This document shows, piece after piece, positions 11,071-21,298 of a DNA stretch of 64,000 nt. The notes under the pieces are model-generated. The model made no database searches. It saw only the letters and a program-made list of their open reading frames with translations, and had not been told where the DNA came from. The DNA is from Rhinopomastus cyanomelas. Its lineage: Eukaryota; Chordata; Aves; Bucerotiformes; Rhinopomastidae. Position 1 is the stretch's first letter. The number at the start of each line of letters is the position of its first letter. Location of the stretch: assembly GCA_013400115.1 (NCBI GenBank), contig VXBP01003608.1:44208-108207 (forward strand). Reading direction: 5' to 3'. The position numbers and the translations under genes are program-made.

Positions 11071-11636
11071 ATAGGTTTTTGTAAGGTTTTGCATTAAGCC
11101 AGATGGTCACCAGAGCATCAGTCACAGACCTGGCATCACACCCTGCTGTCGTCTCAGCACTGTGAGCAGAGCAGGACTGGGGAAAGCCACTGGGAGACAT
11201 AAAGCCTGGCTAAGCCACAACCTGGCTGAGCAAAGCACCAGTCAACAGTGTCATGAGATGCTCCTAAAAAACCACCACCAGTAATAACCAAAATGGACTT
11301 TAACTCATAGCAGCATCTGAAGACCGTGAAGAAGGAGTCCAAACTCCTGGTTTGACATGGAGACACGATCTTGACAATCAGTAACACATGTTAGATGATT
11401 TTCCTTGTGGCATTAATGGTTTTCAGTCAAAAGGCAGGAGATGCTGCTTTCGGTGATGCCACTAGGTATCATCATTACCACAACATTGAAGTGTTTGGAT
11501 TCTGTTTGATCACTAGGGAAGCTGTGATCTGGCTCATCTCTTTGTTTATATTGATAGCACTGCTCCTGTTAACCTACAGTAACTAAAGGTGTGATGGATG
11601 TTGGCAGTTTTTTAAGTAATGAGACTTGTACACATA
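11071..11636. other. Unique non-coding stretch
   Basis: Contains a 63-codon + frame (11395-11586) with a hydrophobic C-terminus. It has no other support and I treat it as chance. Confidence 0.45.
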
Positions 11637-11880
11637 AAATCATAGAATCACAGAATCATTAAGATTGGAAGGCACTTCCAAGATCATCCAGTCCAACCAT
11701 CACCCCCACCCTGCCCACTAAACCCTGTTCCTTAGTGCCACATCTACTCACTGTTTGAAACCCTTCCAGGGATGGTGACTCCCCACCTCCCTGAGCAGCC
11801 TGTTTGCACCCCTGACCACTCTGTCCATGAGGAATGTTCTCCATGTTCTCACTTCTTCAGTGAAGAACTTCTTCAGTGAA
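11637..11880 (-). mobile_element. CR1 fragment
   Basis: Inverted tail (ATCATAGAATCACAGAATCA) and 3' UTR with CCACCCTGCCCACTAAACCC, of the same older subfamily as 4124-4505. Confidence 0.88.
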
Positions 11881-12019
11881 TGTTCTCCATGGCCACAGTT
11901 CAGGAAAGCATTTGAAGCATGATTCAGGTGGATAAAGCAACATTGCCTCCTAACACAACACAAATCAGAGACTGTAGGATACTGCAGGACTCCTGCCTCA
12001 GCCATGGACACTGAATGTT

Positions 12020-12275
12020 TGCAAGAACAACCCTAGGTACCAGTATAAGCTGGGGACTGACCTGTTGGAGAGTAGTGTAGGGGAAAGGGATTTGAGGGTC
12101 CTGGTGGACAGAACAATGACCATGAGTCAGCAATGTGCTCTTGTGGCCAAGAGGGCCAACAGCATCCTGGGGTGGATCAGAATGGGGGTGGTTAGCAGAT
12201 CAAGGCAGGTTCTTCTCCCCCTCTACTCTGCNCTCACTGTCCCTTCCAATCCCTAATGATTCTATGATTCTACTT
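12020..12275 (+). mobile_element. CR1 fragment with an N-marked internal deletion
   Basis: ORF2 reads [20 protein letters not shown] through GVVSRSRQVLLPLYS. At N 12232 it jumps straight to the extreme 3' end (CCCTTCCAATCCCTAATGAT), skipping about 500 bp of consensus. The single N suggests an assembly join rather than a biological deletion. Confidence 0.88.
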
Positions 12276-12312
12276 ACATCACCATCCGATAGAATCATAG
12301 AATTCTATGATG
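12276..12312. repeat. Palindromic CR1 tail remnant
   Basis: Positions 12294-12311 form the perfect palindrome ATCATAGAATTCTATGAT, an inverted CR1 octamer joined to a direct one. Confidence 0.7.
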
Positions 12313-13087
12313 GAATTGCATCACCGTCTCATACCTCTTTCCTTAATTCCTCTTTCTCTGGGGGAGAAATTGATTCCAAATGTGTTTTCTTGACCCCTCA
12401 CTCCATACATGTTAGCGTCTAACCCTAAGTGATGTTTCCACCATCTCGTCTGTATTTACAGTAATTATATGCATAACCCGGCGTATTATTGTCTGGACTT
12501 CCTGTTTAATCAGCACAGAGCTTCTTACAAGTGCAGCTGAAAAGGGCAAACAAAATTAAAGATTTATATACCAAAACAAGTTTGATTTGCTAAGCTCCCA
12601 GCATTCCGAAGTACACAGATTTGTTCCACCAAGTTTCGCGATGGCTTGCAGATGGGCAATGATTAATCAGAGAGCTAACTGTGAAGTAGTTTGCAATTAA
12701 ACTGGAAGGCTCTGAAGCATGGTAATTGAATCAGAAAATTAGAGACACTGAGCAGTAATTGGCTATTTCTCATGCAGCAGGTGCCAGGCCACTCATCTGT
12801 GGAACAAGGTATTTAAGGCACATTAGCACTAGTAAAAATACTTCTTGATATGGAACAGTCAGATTTTCTGCTCATTTTCACCACGGATGTCAAAACACAC
12901 AGCTGTGATGTCTGGTGCCCACAGCCCGTGTTGCGAGAGTTTGATCATCATGGACCTACGTAGACACAGTGTCTTAGGTCAGGTTGAAGGTGGGGTACTC
13001 TGAACAGCTTCCTAGTCCTTCCAGATGAGCAGATCCCTCGTGGTTTTATTTCTTAAGTAAACCCAGCATGATGTGTTTGCTCAGTCT
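12313..13087. other. Unique AT-rich stretch, possible conserved non-coding element
   Basis: Repeat-free and AT-rich, with homeodomain-like TAATTG/CAATTA cores (about 12675-12780) and long runs without stop-dense decay. The composition is typical of vertebrate conserved non-coding elements; conservation itself cannot be seen here. Confidence 0.3.
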
Positions 13088-13213
13088 GGGTTGAGTGGTT
13101 GCTCATCATGTGTGATAGTACCCACTTAAAGGGAAGACATTGAGGTCGTCCTTCATGAACTGGGGTGATTCTTGCTCCTTTGCTTCCATCCTCTTTGAGG
13201 TCACCTCTGCAAG
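13088..13213 (+). repeat. Local duplicate, copy A (unknown family)
   Basis: This non-CR1 sequence reappears in diverged form (about three quarters identical) at 14080-14210, on the far side of the CR1 cluster. Shared landmarks are GAGTGGTTGCTCATC, TTCTTGCTCCT and TTTGAGGTCACC. Confidence 0.75.
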
Positions 13214-13217
13214 AGTA

Positions 13218-13804
13218 ATGTATACCGACCTGTTAGAGAGCAGTGTAGAAGAAAGGGACCTGGGGATCCAGGTGGCCAGCAGAATGGCCCGGAACTAGCA
13301 ATGGGCACTTGTGGTCAAGAAAGCAAATGACATCCTGGCGTGGATCCGAAGAGGGGTGGTTAGTGGATGGAGAGAGGTTCTCCTCCCTCTCTACTCTGCT
13401 CTGGTGAGACTGCATGTGGAATGTTGTGTCCAGTTGTGGGGCCCTCAGTCCCAGAGGGACACAGAGCTGCTGGAGAGAGTCCAGCACAGAGCCACAAAGA
13501 TGATGAAGGGAGTGGAGCATCTCCCTGATGAGGAAGGGCTGAGGGAGCTGGGTCTCTCAAGCTTAGAGAAAAAGAGACTGAGAGGTGACCCCATGAATGC
13601 TGATAAATATGTAAAGGGTAGGTGTCATGAGGATGTAGCCAGGCTCTGCTCAGGGGCACCTAATGATAGGACAATGGGCAATGGGTGTAAGCTGGAATAT
13701 AGGAGGTTCCATAGGAGGTTCATCTAGGTGATCCTGCTGTGGCAGGGAGATTGGACTAGATGATCTTTGGATGTCCCTTCCAATCCCTAATGATTCTATG
13801 ATTC
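13218..13804 (+). mobile_element. CR1, ORF2 C-terminal half to 3' end
   Basis: A 138-codon frame (13311-13727) covers [19 protein letters not shown], then [20 protein letters not shown] and [20 protein letters not shown]. It then degrades: part of the VRVTEHW region is missing, so the ORF2 end joins the 3' UTR directly. The tail TGATTCTATGATTCC is present. Confidence 0.93.
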
Positions 13805-13805
13805 C

Positions 13806-13893
13806 ACATCAGTCTGAGAAGGAACTTCTTCACGGTGAAGATGACAGAGACCTGGAAGGGGCTGCCCAGAGGGGTTCTGGAGTCTCCTTCTCT
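13806..13893 (+). mobile_element. CR1 ORF2 C-terminal fragment ending at a single N
   Basis: Matches the segment from ATCAGTCTGAGAAGGAACTT to GGAGTCTCCTTCTCT, which is exactly what the preceding element lacks. It stops at N 13894, so this looks like mis-joined pieces of related copies. Confidence 0.8.
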
Positions 13894-13894
13894 N

Positions 13895-14078
13895 AGGTGT
13901 CATGAGGATGTAGCCAGGCTCTGCTCAGGGGCACCTAATGATAGGACAATGGGCAATGGGTGTAAGCTGGAATATAGGAGGTTCCATAGGAGGTTCATCT
14001 AGGTGATCCTGTTGCGGTAGGGGGATTGGACTGACTGATCTTTGGAGGTCCCTTCCAGTCCTTAGTGTTCCATGATTC
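13895..14078 (+). mobile_element. CR1 3' part, duplicate of 13620-13800
   Basis: The first 117 bases (13895-14011) are identical to 13620-13736. The rest diverges (GTTGCGGTAG against CTGTGGCAG) up to a decayed tail, TTCCATGATTCTTTG. Confidence 0.88.
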
Positions 14079-14079
14079 T

Positions 14080-14210
14080 TTGAGTGGTTGCTCATCGTAT
14101 GTGCCAACACTCACTTAAAGGCTGTGGGGGAACGTTGAGGTCCTCTTCCACAAACCAGGATGCTTCTTGCTCCTCTGCTTCCATCCCCTTTGAGGTCACC
14201 CCGGAAGAGT
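14080..14210 (+). repeat. Local duplicate, copy B (unknown family)
   Basis: Diverged second copy of 13088-13213. The two copies flank the CR1 cluster in the same orientation, about 990 bp apart. Confidence 0.75.
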
Positions 14211-16975
14211 TTTGTGAACATTAGGTAACACCAGGCTGAGTTTTCCCTGCACCTTTCCCCTCCAGCCTTTGCTAAGTAGATTTTTTTCTCCTGTTCTCGC
14301 GAGATTAGTGTGGAGTGTGTGTTACTGACGTCCTACTAATTGCATGAACAAGGCGCCATCACTTGTGTTATGGGGGTTTTTGTTGTGTTTTGTTGGGCTC
14401 TTGTTTTTTTTTTTCCCTACATATTTAAAAAATTGTAAGTTTCTGGTTGAATATTAGTTGAGGGCATGAACAGTATAAATCTAATACTGCTGTGAGCTTA
14501 GTAGACACATAAAGCAATTCATATCATGTCTCAGCATGAGTTTATATTGTCTAATTAGTGCCACCATTTTATAGAGAGCACATGCAATGAAAGTTTGTTC
14601 GCTGAGCCAACAGGGACCAGAGCACATACAGTAGGCTTCTTTGCTCTGGTAGTGTGACAGTGCTGTATGAGCACAAACGACTTGTAGCCTGAGCAGTAGG
14701 TAACCAGAAAAGATTCAGGATTTAATAAGTGGAGAGTTTTCTACAGATTTTCAAATTAGGCTGGGTGGGGCGAGTGGTTTCTTTTTCCACAACTAATTAA
14801 AGCCTGGGATGAGTAAAAAAAAATTATAATAAGGAAATTATAATAAATGAATTAAAAAAACTGTAATAAGGAAAAAAGGTATTAAAGTACAAAATGCACT
14901 GCATCATATTACTGTGAGTATCGAGGAGAAGAACATTACAATATTCAGATGCTAATCATATCACTTAGCAGATGACTGCAGAAAGTAGTGTATTTGAACC
15001 GAGACATAAATTATGAATTGTAAACAGTGCATGAGGGATATGTTATAACTGTGTCTCATTTAAATTAAGGCAGGGAGTTTTCTCTGAAGTGGATTATGTG
15101 CCTTCATTAACTTTTAAAGTTCCCCCCCCCATAATGTTTTATTAAGATCGCTTGGCACGGCGTTTCCCAAACTGGGTGTTAGCAGTGTGTACCGGTGGAA
15201 ACGGTGGTGGCAGAGGTGGTTTAGGTGCTTTGCTGCACTCCCCATACTTTCCAACCCTGTCAACTTCTTCCACCCCATACCCCTCCCTGAAAATACTGGT
15301 GCCTTTGCTTTCTTCACTTTGAAAGCAGCTCCTAAACATTTACATGATCAATGTTTGTTGCTGCAGGGATAAAGTTTGCTCTTCCATGGACATGTGAGAA
15401 CGTATTGATCATTTTATTCTATTTGCTATTTCTAAATTCAATATACCTCTGGAGTCGATAAGCAAGATCGAGAGCGTATTCTTTCTTGTGTGTGTGCGCC
15501 CGCTTGTAGCTTGTTCTCAAGATCCAAGATACATTTTTGATTAATCACAAATGCTCTGGGGTCATGGAGAGCAAATGTGTTTGTGGAGTGTCAGCTGATG
15601 CTGTCAGATAAATGTCTTAAGCTTAGCAAGGGTTCATGCCCCAGCTTTAGGCTGTGCCAAATGTCTCCCCTTGTTGAGGCAGATAACAGCTACACTGGAG
15701 GCGACTGAGCTGTTTGTTCACTGAAAAGGCTGACCTTGCCATATGGGGCTACAGTCAGGTGAAAAAAACCACCAGCGATGTTTTAATTGAAACTTTAAAA
15801 GTCTTAACTTTCTGCATTTTACTCGTCTTCAATGCAAATTATTTTTGCATCCTCCCGCTGGTGCCAGTGTTTGTCTGCTCAGCTTGTCTGCTCAGCTCCT
15901 CTGGTGGCTCCTAGGCTTGGCCTACTGGTAGGTCCTACTGGCTGCAGCTGTGAATCTCCTTTGATAACCAACTTGTCTTCTGACAAGGTATTTTTACACG
16001 GGGCCCAAAGAGGGGAGAAGCCGTGCCAGCAAAAATAAACATTTCTAGACACAGTTCACATGTCAGTGGCTGGAGTCAACTGTAATCTTGAGCTGGTGGC
16101 ATAGAGAAGGGGTGCACGTGACAGGGATGCTCCACGTTGCCTTACTTCATCCATGGCAGGCTTTTAGCATCACCATAACGGAGGGTCCTCAGTAACAAGT
16201 CTTCAGACAGAGACTAGGAGCAGCACTGCAATGGCTGAGCCAATGGCTGGAGAGCACATTAAGCCAGGGCTGGTTAGTAGCGCTGAAGGCAAAAAGATGC
16301 ATCATATGGCGGTGCATAAATAAGTGAAGACTACTTGCGGGCATTTGTTGTCAGCCACCTCCAGTCATTGCTTTCCCTCCCTCCCATTTCCCCCACCATA
16401 AGGAGACAAACTCACCCTCTGTGTTTTGTTCTTTACTCCAAAGATTCTGCTCCACTTTTTCTTTCCTCTCAAGAAGTTCACACTGTCATGGGTAAATCAT
16501 CGGGGCTAATTAGACCCAATAATGCTGAAAAAAAACTTTGAAAGAAAAAAAAGAAAAAAAAAGAAGGATATAACACATCTGTCATGAACTCCCACCAGAT
16601 CTCTTGGAAATGAGACATTTTTAATATTTTATGCTGAACACAAAATATCTTGAGGAAACGGTTTTATATTCTGTGTACCAAAACAAAACCTTCAGTGTCA
16701 GGCGAGCAGCGCTGCCTAACCAGGCCCCCTAAATGCTGTTGTTTCAAATCTCTCCTAAAAAATATAAACTTCATTTTCATTAAATTTATTCTGTTGGCTG
16801 TTTTAAAAACAATGCGGAAGCTGAAGGGGACAATGAAGAAGGTACGATGTATGTCTGAAATTTTATTTCAATCCTGATGAAGGAATTAGTGGATTTTTTG
16901 CAGTGGATCTTGCAAGCAGAGAGAAATTTTTAAATACTTTTTAGATTATTCTCTTTTAATGAGATGTTTTCAGCT
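14211..16975. other. Longest CR1-free stretch, AT-rich unique DNA
   Basis: About 2.8 kb without recognisable transposons. It holds T-rich and A-rich low-complexity patches (14380-14420; 14810-14880 with AATTATAATAAGGAAA-like repeats; 16537-16565), a run of ten Cs at 15121-15130, and no convincing exon. It could be intronic or intergenic. Confidence 0.5.
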
Positions 16976-17205
16976 GACATAGGAGGTTCCACATAAATAT
17001 GAGAAGGAACTTCTTCCCAGTGAGGGTGACAGAGCACTGGAAGGGGTGGCCCAGGGGGATTGTGGAGACTCCTCCTCTGGAGATGTCTGAAATTCAACTG
17101 GACGTGTTCCTGTGCAACTGGATCTAGGGGATCCTGCTGTGTCAGGGGGATTGGACTGGATGATCTTTGGAGGTCTCTGCCAATCCCTAACATTCTGTGA
17201 TCTAT
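16976..17205 (+). mobile_element. CR1 3'-end fragment
   Basis: From the ORF2 region [16 protein letters not shown] through the 3' UTR (CAGGGGGATTGGACTGG) to ACATTCTGTGATC. Confidence 0.9.
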
Positions 17206-17311
17206 CTCAAACTAAATGCAAATATTTTTGCACATTCAATTTTTAACTAAACCTCCAGCTGCTTTTGTCCTAAAAATAACTTTTTCTTCCCTAAAACAAT
17301 ATTGAAGAGGT

Positions 17312-17475
17312 TTCACAGAATCACAGAATGACTCTGGTTGGAAAAGACTCCTGGGATCATCAAGTCCAACCACCTACCCAACCTTACAAGTTCACCCCTT
17401 AACCATATCCCTCAATAACTCATCCAAACGATCTTTAAGCACATCCAGGAATGGCTACTCAACTATCTCCCAAAC
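17312..17475 (-). mobile_element. CR1 3' part, fourth subfamily
   Basis: Inverted tail, then TCATCAAGTCCAACCACC and TTACAAGTTCACCCCTTAAC, the 3' UTR of the [10 protein letters not shown] subfamily. Its + strand counterparts are at 18411 and 34205. Confidence 0.85.
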
Positions 17476-17577
17476 TTTACATCATGTTCACGATTACCTC
17501 AAGTTCTCCCACTCTGTGTTATTAACAGGTAGATTCAATTTGCATTTAATAGTTTGATTTGAGGGGAGAGATGATGT

Positions 17578-17830
17578 CACAGAACCATGAAATCGCAAAA
17601 CATTAGGGATTGGAAGAGACCTCGAAAGATCATTTAGTCCAGTCCTCCTGCCACAGCAGAATCACCTAGACCAAGTTGTACAGCAACATGTCCAGGCAAG
17701 TTTTAAACATCAGAGAAGCAGACTCCACAGCCTCCCTATGCAGCCCCTTCTAGGGCTCAGTCACCCTCACTGGGATGAAGATCCTTCTCGTATTGATGAG
17801 CAACCTCCTCTGTTCCAGCTCACACCATGT
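17578..17830 (-). mobile_element. CR1 3'-end fragment
   Basis: Inverted tail (diverged), 3' UTR and the ORF2 end in reverse (CCTTCTCGTATTGATG region). Confidence 0.88.
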
Positions 17831-18369
17831 TACTCATGATATACAAAAGTCTATCTCTTCTCCAACATTACATTCACAAGCACCATTTCTGCAGTTTTTC
17901 ACCCCAGGAGAACTGCAGTTGCTCCCTTCAAATATTTCCAGCTCTACTACATCTTACAAACTGGGGTAGCTTTGCCATGTAGAAAGGGTCAGCAGATGGA
18001 GGGAAGGTCCATGCATGCTGTGATGAGCTGGAAGCACCTCACACCACCTAAACAACAATAGCCCGTTGTGCCAGCTTTGAAGAAATAACTTATGAATATT
18101 ATATTTCTAAAGTTTGTTTTGGTTTTTTTAATATATATATATTGCTGCCCTCAGGCTCAGCTCAGCCAGAAAAAACAAGGCAGAAAAGATGAATGAAGAA
18201 ATAACAATATTGACAGAATGAATCAAAGAAAACAACAAAAGCCTTTATCAGCAAATAGCCTTTATCAGCACAGTTGTGCTAAAGGTCTCCTGCCAATGGT
18301 TTATTGACCCAGGTTCTGCCTCAGGTTGTCCCATCTGGGGGATGCAGCATTATTTGGGATATTAAACAT
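17831..18369. other. Unique stretch with an AT dinucleotide run
   Basis: Non-coding as far as I can see; (AT)n at about 18130-18143. An imperfect duplication of CCTTTATCAGCA-AATAG occurs near 18242-18272. Confidence 0.45.
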
Positions 18370-18410
18370 CACAGAATCACAGAATCATTAGGGATTGGAA
18401 GAGACCTCAG
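18370..18410 (-). mobile_element. CR1 3'-tail fragment
   Basis: Inverted tail octamers and GATTGGAAGAGACCTCA only. Confidence 0.8.
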
Positions 18411-18918
18411 GTCCAGTTGTGGGCACCTCAGTCCAAGGGAGACATCAAGGTGCTGGTGTGAGGACAGAGGAGGGCAGTGAAGCTGAGGAAGACCCTAAAG
18501 AATCAATCTGATGAGGAGAAATTGAGAGAGTTGGGGCTGTTTAGTTTGAGGAAGAGGAGGCTGAGGGGAGACCTCATTGCTCTCTACAACTATCTGAAAG
18601 GACACTGTAGAGATGTTGGTGCCAGTCTTTTCTCACAGGTCATTAGCCACAGAAGCAGAGGGAAGAGCTTCAAGCTCCAACAGGGGAGAGTTAGACTGGA
18701 CATCAGGAAGAAATTCTTCCTGGAGAGAGTGGTCAGGCCCTGGACTGGGCTGCCCAGTGTGGTGGTTGAGTCCCCATCCCTGGATGAGTTTAAAAGTCGC
18801 TTAGATTTAATGTTGGGGGATCTGTTTTAGGGGTGAACTTGTAGAGTAGGGATGATGGTTGGACTTAATGATCCCAGGGGTCTTTTCTAACCTGAATGAT
18901 TCTGTGATTCTGTGATCG
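18411..18918 (+). mobile_element. CR1, [10 protein letters not shown] subfamily, largely open ORF2 end
   Basis: A 117-codon frame (18477-18830) reads [20 protein letters not shown], then [20 protein letters not shown] and [20 protein letters not shown], and ends at LGDLF before a stop. This is the natural C-terminus of CR1 ORF2. The 3' UTR and tail TTCTGTGATTCTGTGATC follow. It is among the best preserved coding fragments in the window. Confidence 0.95.
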
Positions 18919-19779
18919 GAATTAGCCCACCCAAGTGGTGAATAACATTCTGCTTTGTTGTTCCTTCCTGGTCTTGTCCTTTTCCCTTCTGGTTTCAAAT
19001 TGTTTAACTGAGCATGAGTTCCTCCGGCAACTGCTGAATCAGACCATCAGGAACATGGAGTAGGACCAGCAAGGAGTAGGAGCAAGGACATTAAACTTTA
19101 AATGGTTCAGGCAGTCTTGTACCACAAGTTAATTTCTCAGTGGCATGATCAGGCTCAAAAGCCTTTGGTCTGTTTATCTATTCAGGGTTTATCCAACAAG
19201 CAGTTTCATTAATGGGGTTGGTCCGTGAGTTGATTTGTTCCTGCAGGATCTACGGCACGTCCCTGGCTTGGGAACTCTGGGCAAGGTGGTGGCAAGGTCC
19301 TCACAAGTGAGGTTCTGTGTAGATAGCTCATTGCTTTTAAAACTGTGTGTATTTTTATTTGGGGACCATCTGAGGAGAGAAGTTGCAGAGTTTCACAGAC
19401 AGTGTTCACCTGTTCTATTTTTTAATGCCGTTAATTCAGGCCCTATCTCATTGCCCTTGTGTCTTGAAGTTCATGGTCTGGATCCCTCGCAAACAGAATT
19501 AATTCAGTCTACTCCTGGCTTTAATTAGATGTGAAGAGAAGACCACATTTTTTGTGGTCAGAATATGACTTTAGTGCATCCTACATAAGTTATACTGGAT
19601 GCATTTTAGCACCTCAGGTAGGAGAGATTTGCTTTGAAGCTACTCTATAAGAAAGGTTGGCCATCTTCTAGCTACAAAAGAAAATTAATAAAGCTAGCAA
19701 GGGAACTTGGAAAATGAGCTAAGACGTCACTGTGCTCAGAAGTCCTGGACAAGCACCATCCAAATCAGGTTTGCAGAGG
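18919..19779. other. Unique non-coding stretch
   Basis: No repeat or exon recognised. Confidence 0.45.
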
Positions 19780-19900
19780 ATGTGTCTGGTCTAGATCAGG
19801 AGCTTAGGGACGTAGTTTAGCCTTGGGACAGTTGGGTTAGTAGTTGGAATCAGTAGTCTTGAAGGTCTTCTCTAACTTAAATGGTTCTATGATTCATTGA
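19780..19900 (+). mobile_element. CR1 3' UTR fragment
   Basis: TTTAGCCTTGGGACAGTTGGG, then a decayed tail TTAAATGGTTCTATGATTCA. Confidence 0.7.
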
Positions 19901-20109
19901 GTAGAAAGATGAGGGACCTCTCACTTCCCAGTGGGATCCTGGGCAGAAGGAGAAAAGGAAGGTACAAGTTTCCCTTCAACTAATTAAGGGAAGTGAAGGC
20001 AAAGCAATAAATCTGCATTTAAAGGGTGGAAGGATGAACCCATGTGGATTTATTCTGGGATTGGGGCAAAGACCATCTTGTGCTGGCTTTGACCTCTATG
20101 GTTGTAGAT

Positions 20110-20316
20110 ACCAGGAGGGGACAGAAGTTCTTCACTGTGAGGGTGGCGAAGCATTAGAATGAGTTGCTCAGAGAGGTTGTGGCTGCTCCATCCCTGGAAG
20201 TGTTGAAGGGTAGGTTGGATGAGGCTCCGGGCAACTTGGTCTGGTGATAGCTGGAGGTTGGCACTGGGTGATCTTCAAGATCCCCTCCAGCCTAAATCAT
20301 TCTGTGATTCCATGAT
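20110..20316 (+). mobile_element. CR1 fragment, fifth subfamily
   Basis: ORF2 end plus 3' UTR (TGTTGAAGGGTAGGTTGGAT, GCACTGGGTGATCTTCAAG) and tail CATTCTGTGATTCCATG. Confidence 0.85.
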
Positions 20317-20736
20317 AGCCAGTTATTTAATCTGTAGTGGTTTGGAACACAAAACCTCCTGTTTGTTTCTGTTGCCTGTCTTTGCTGGAGATAAGGCTTC
20401 TGCAGGTGCTTGCAAAATGCATTTCTTATCAGGACTGTTGAAAGATGTCAGCCACCAAAACAAGTTTCCACCATCAACACTGGTGGTGGAACCTGGTGAC
20501 CTTGTTTTTCCAGCATTTTTTAGATAGACTTGTTAAGGGAAACCACTAGGTGTTGGACAGTTTCTCGATACCTGGTCCACCTTGGCAGTGGTGCGTGCAC
20601 TGGGTTTGCACTACCCTTGCCATGGTCCTGTTAACACATTTAGCAGTAGAGATACTTCCCTGCAGACCATTTCAGTGGTTGTCCTCCGAGTCCACTCTAT
20701 TCAGCTTGAAGCAGCTCACTGTGCTTAGATGTAGCA
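20317..20736. other. Unique non-coding stretch
   Basis: Nothing recognised; no exon signature. Confidence 0.4.
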
Positions 20737-20850
20737 TGATAGAATCATTAGGGATTGGAAGGGACCTCAAAAGATCATCTAGTCTAATCCCCCTGCCACA
20801 GCAGGATCACCTAGACCAAGTCATACAGTCAGTTAAGGTTAGAAGGGACC
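20737..20850 (-). mobile_element. CR1 3'-end fragment
   Basis: Inverted tail and 3' UTR up to the ORF2 stop region (GACCAAGTCATACAG). A second partial tail, GTTAGAAGGGACCTCA, follows. Confidence 0.82.
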
Positions 20851-20944
20851 TCACTTTGTCAGTTTCCCTTCCATGCTTATTCTCCATAATGTGACACCCT
20901 GCTCTCTCATCCCAGCAATGGTTTCTCCATAGAGAGATCTTCCT

Positions 20945-21298
20945 GAATATGTTTTGGAGGCGACTTTTCAATCTCTGAAGGGCCTGTCAGAAGGCTGGGG
21001 AAGACTGTTCCCAAGGACAGTGAATGATAGGATGAGGGGTCACGGTTTGAAGCTGGAAAAGGGCAGATTGAGGCTAGACAGGAGGAAAAAGGTCTTGAAT
21101 TTGAGGGTTGGGGGGATCCCTGGAACAGGCTGGTTAGAGAAGTGTTGGAGGCCCCATCCCTGGAACCATTCCTGGTCAGGCTGGATGGGTCTTGCGTAAT
21201 CTGATCTAGGGAGTGATGGTCCTGCTTGTTGTAGGGGTGTTGGACTAGATGCCCTTTGGAGGTCCCTTCCAGCCCAACACATTCTGTGATTCTGTGTT
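20945..21298 (+). mobile_element. CR1 fragment, fifth subfamily
   Basis: Frames carry RMRGHGLKLEKGRLRLDRRKK, the ORF2 end of the subfamily also present at 26187 and 39933. The tail CACATTCTGTGATTCTGTG is present. Confidence 0.88.

Noticed and set aside
11395..11586. 63-codon frame with a transmembrane-like C-terminus
   Set aside because: Hydrophobic runs arise easily in T-rich DNA and nothing else supports it.
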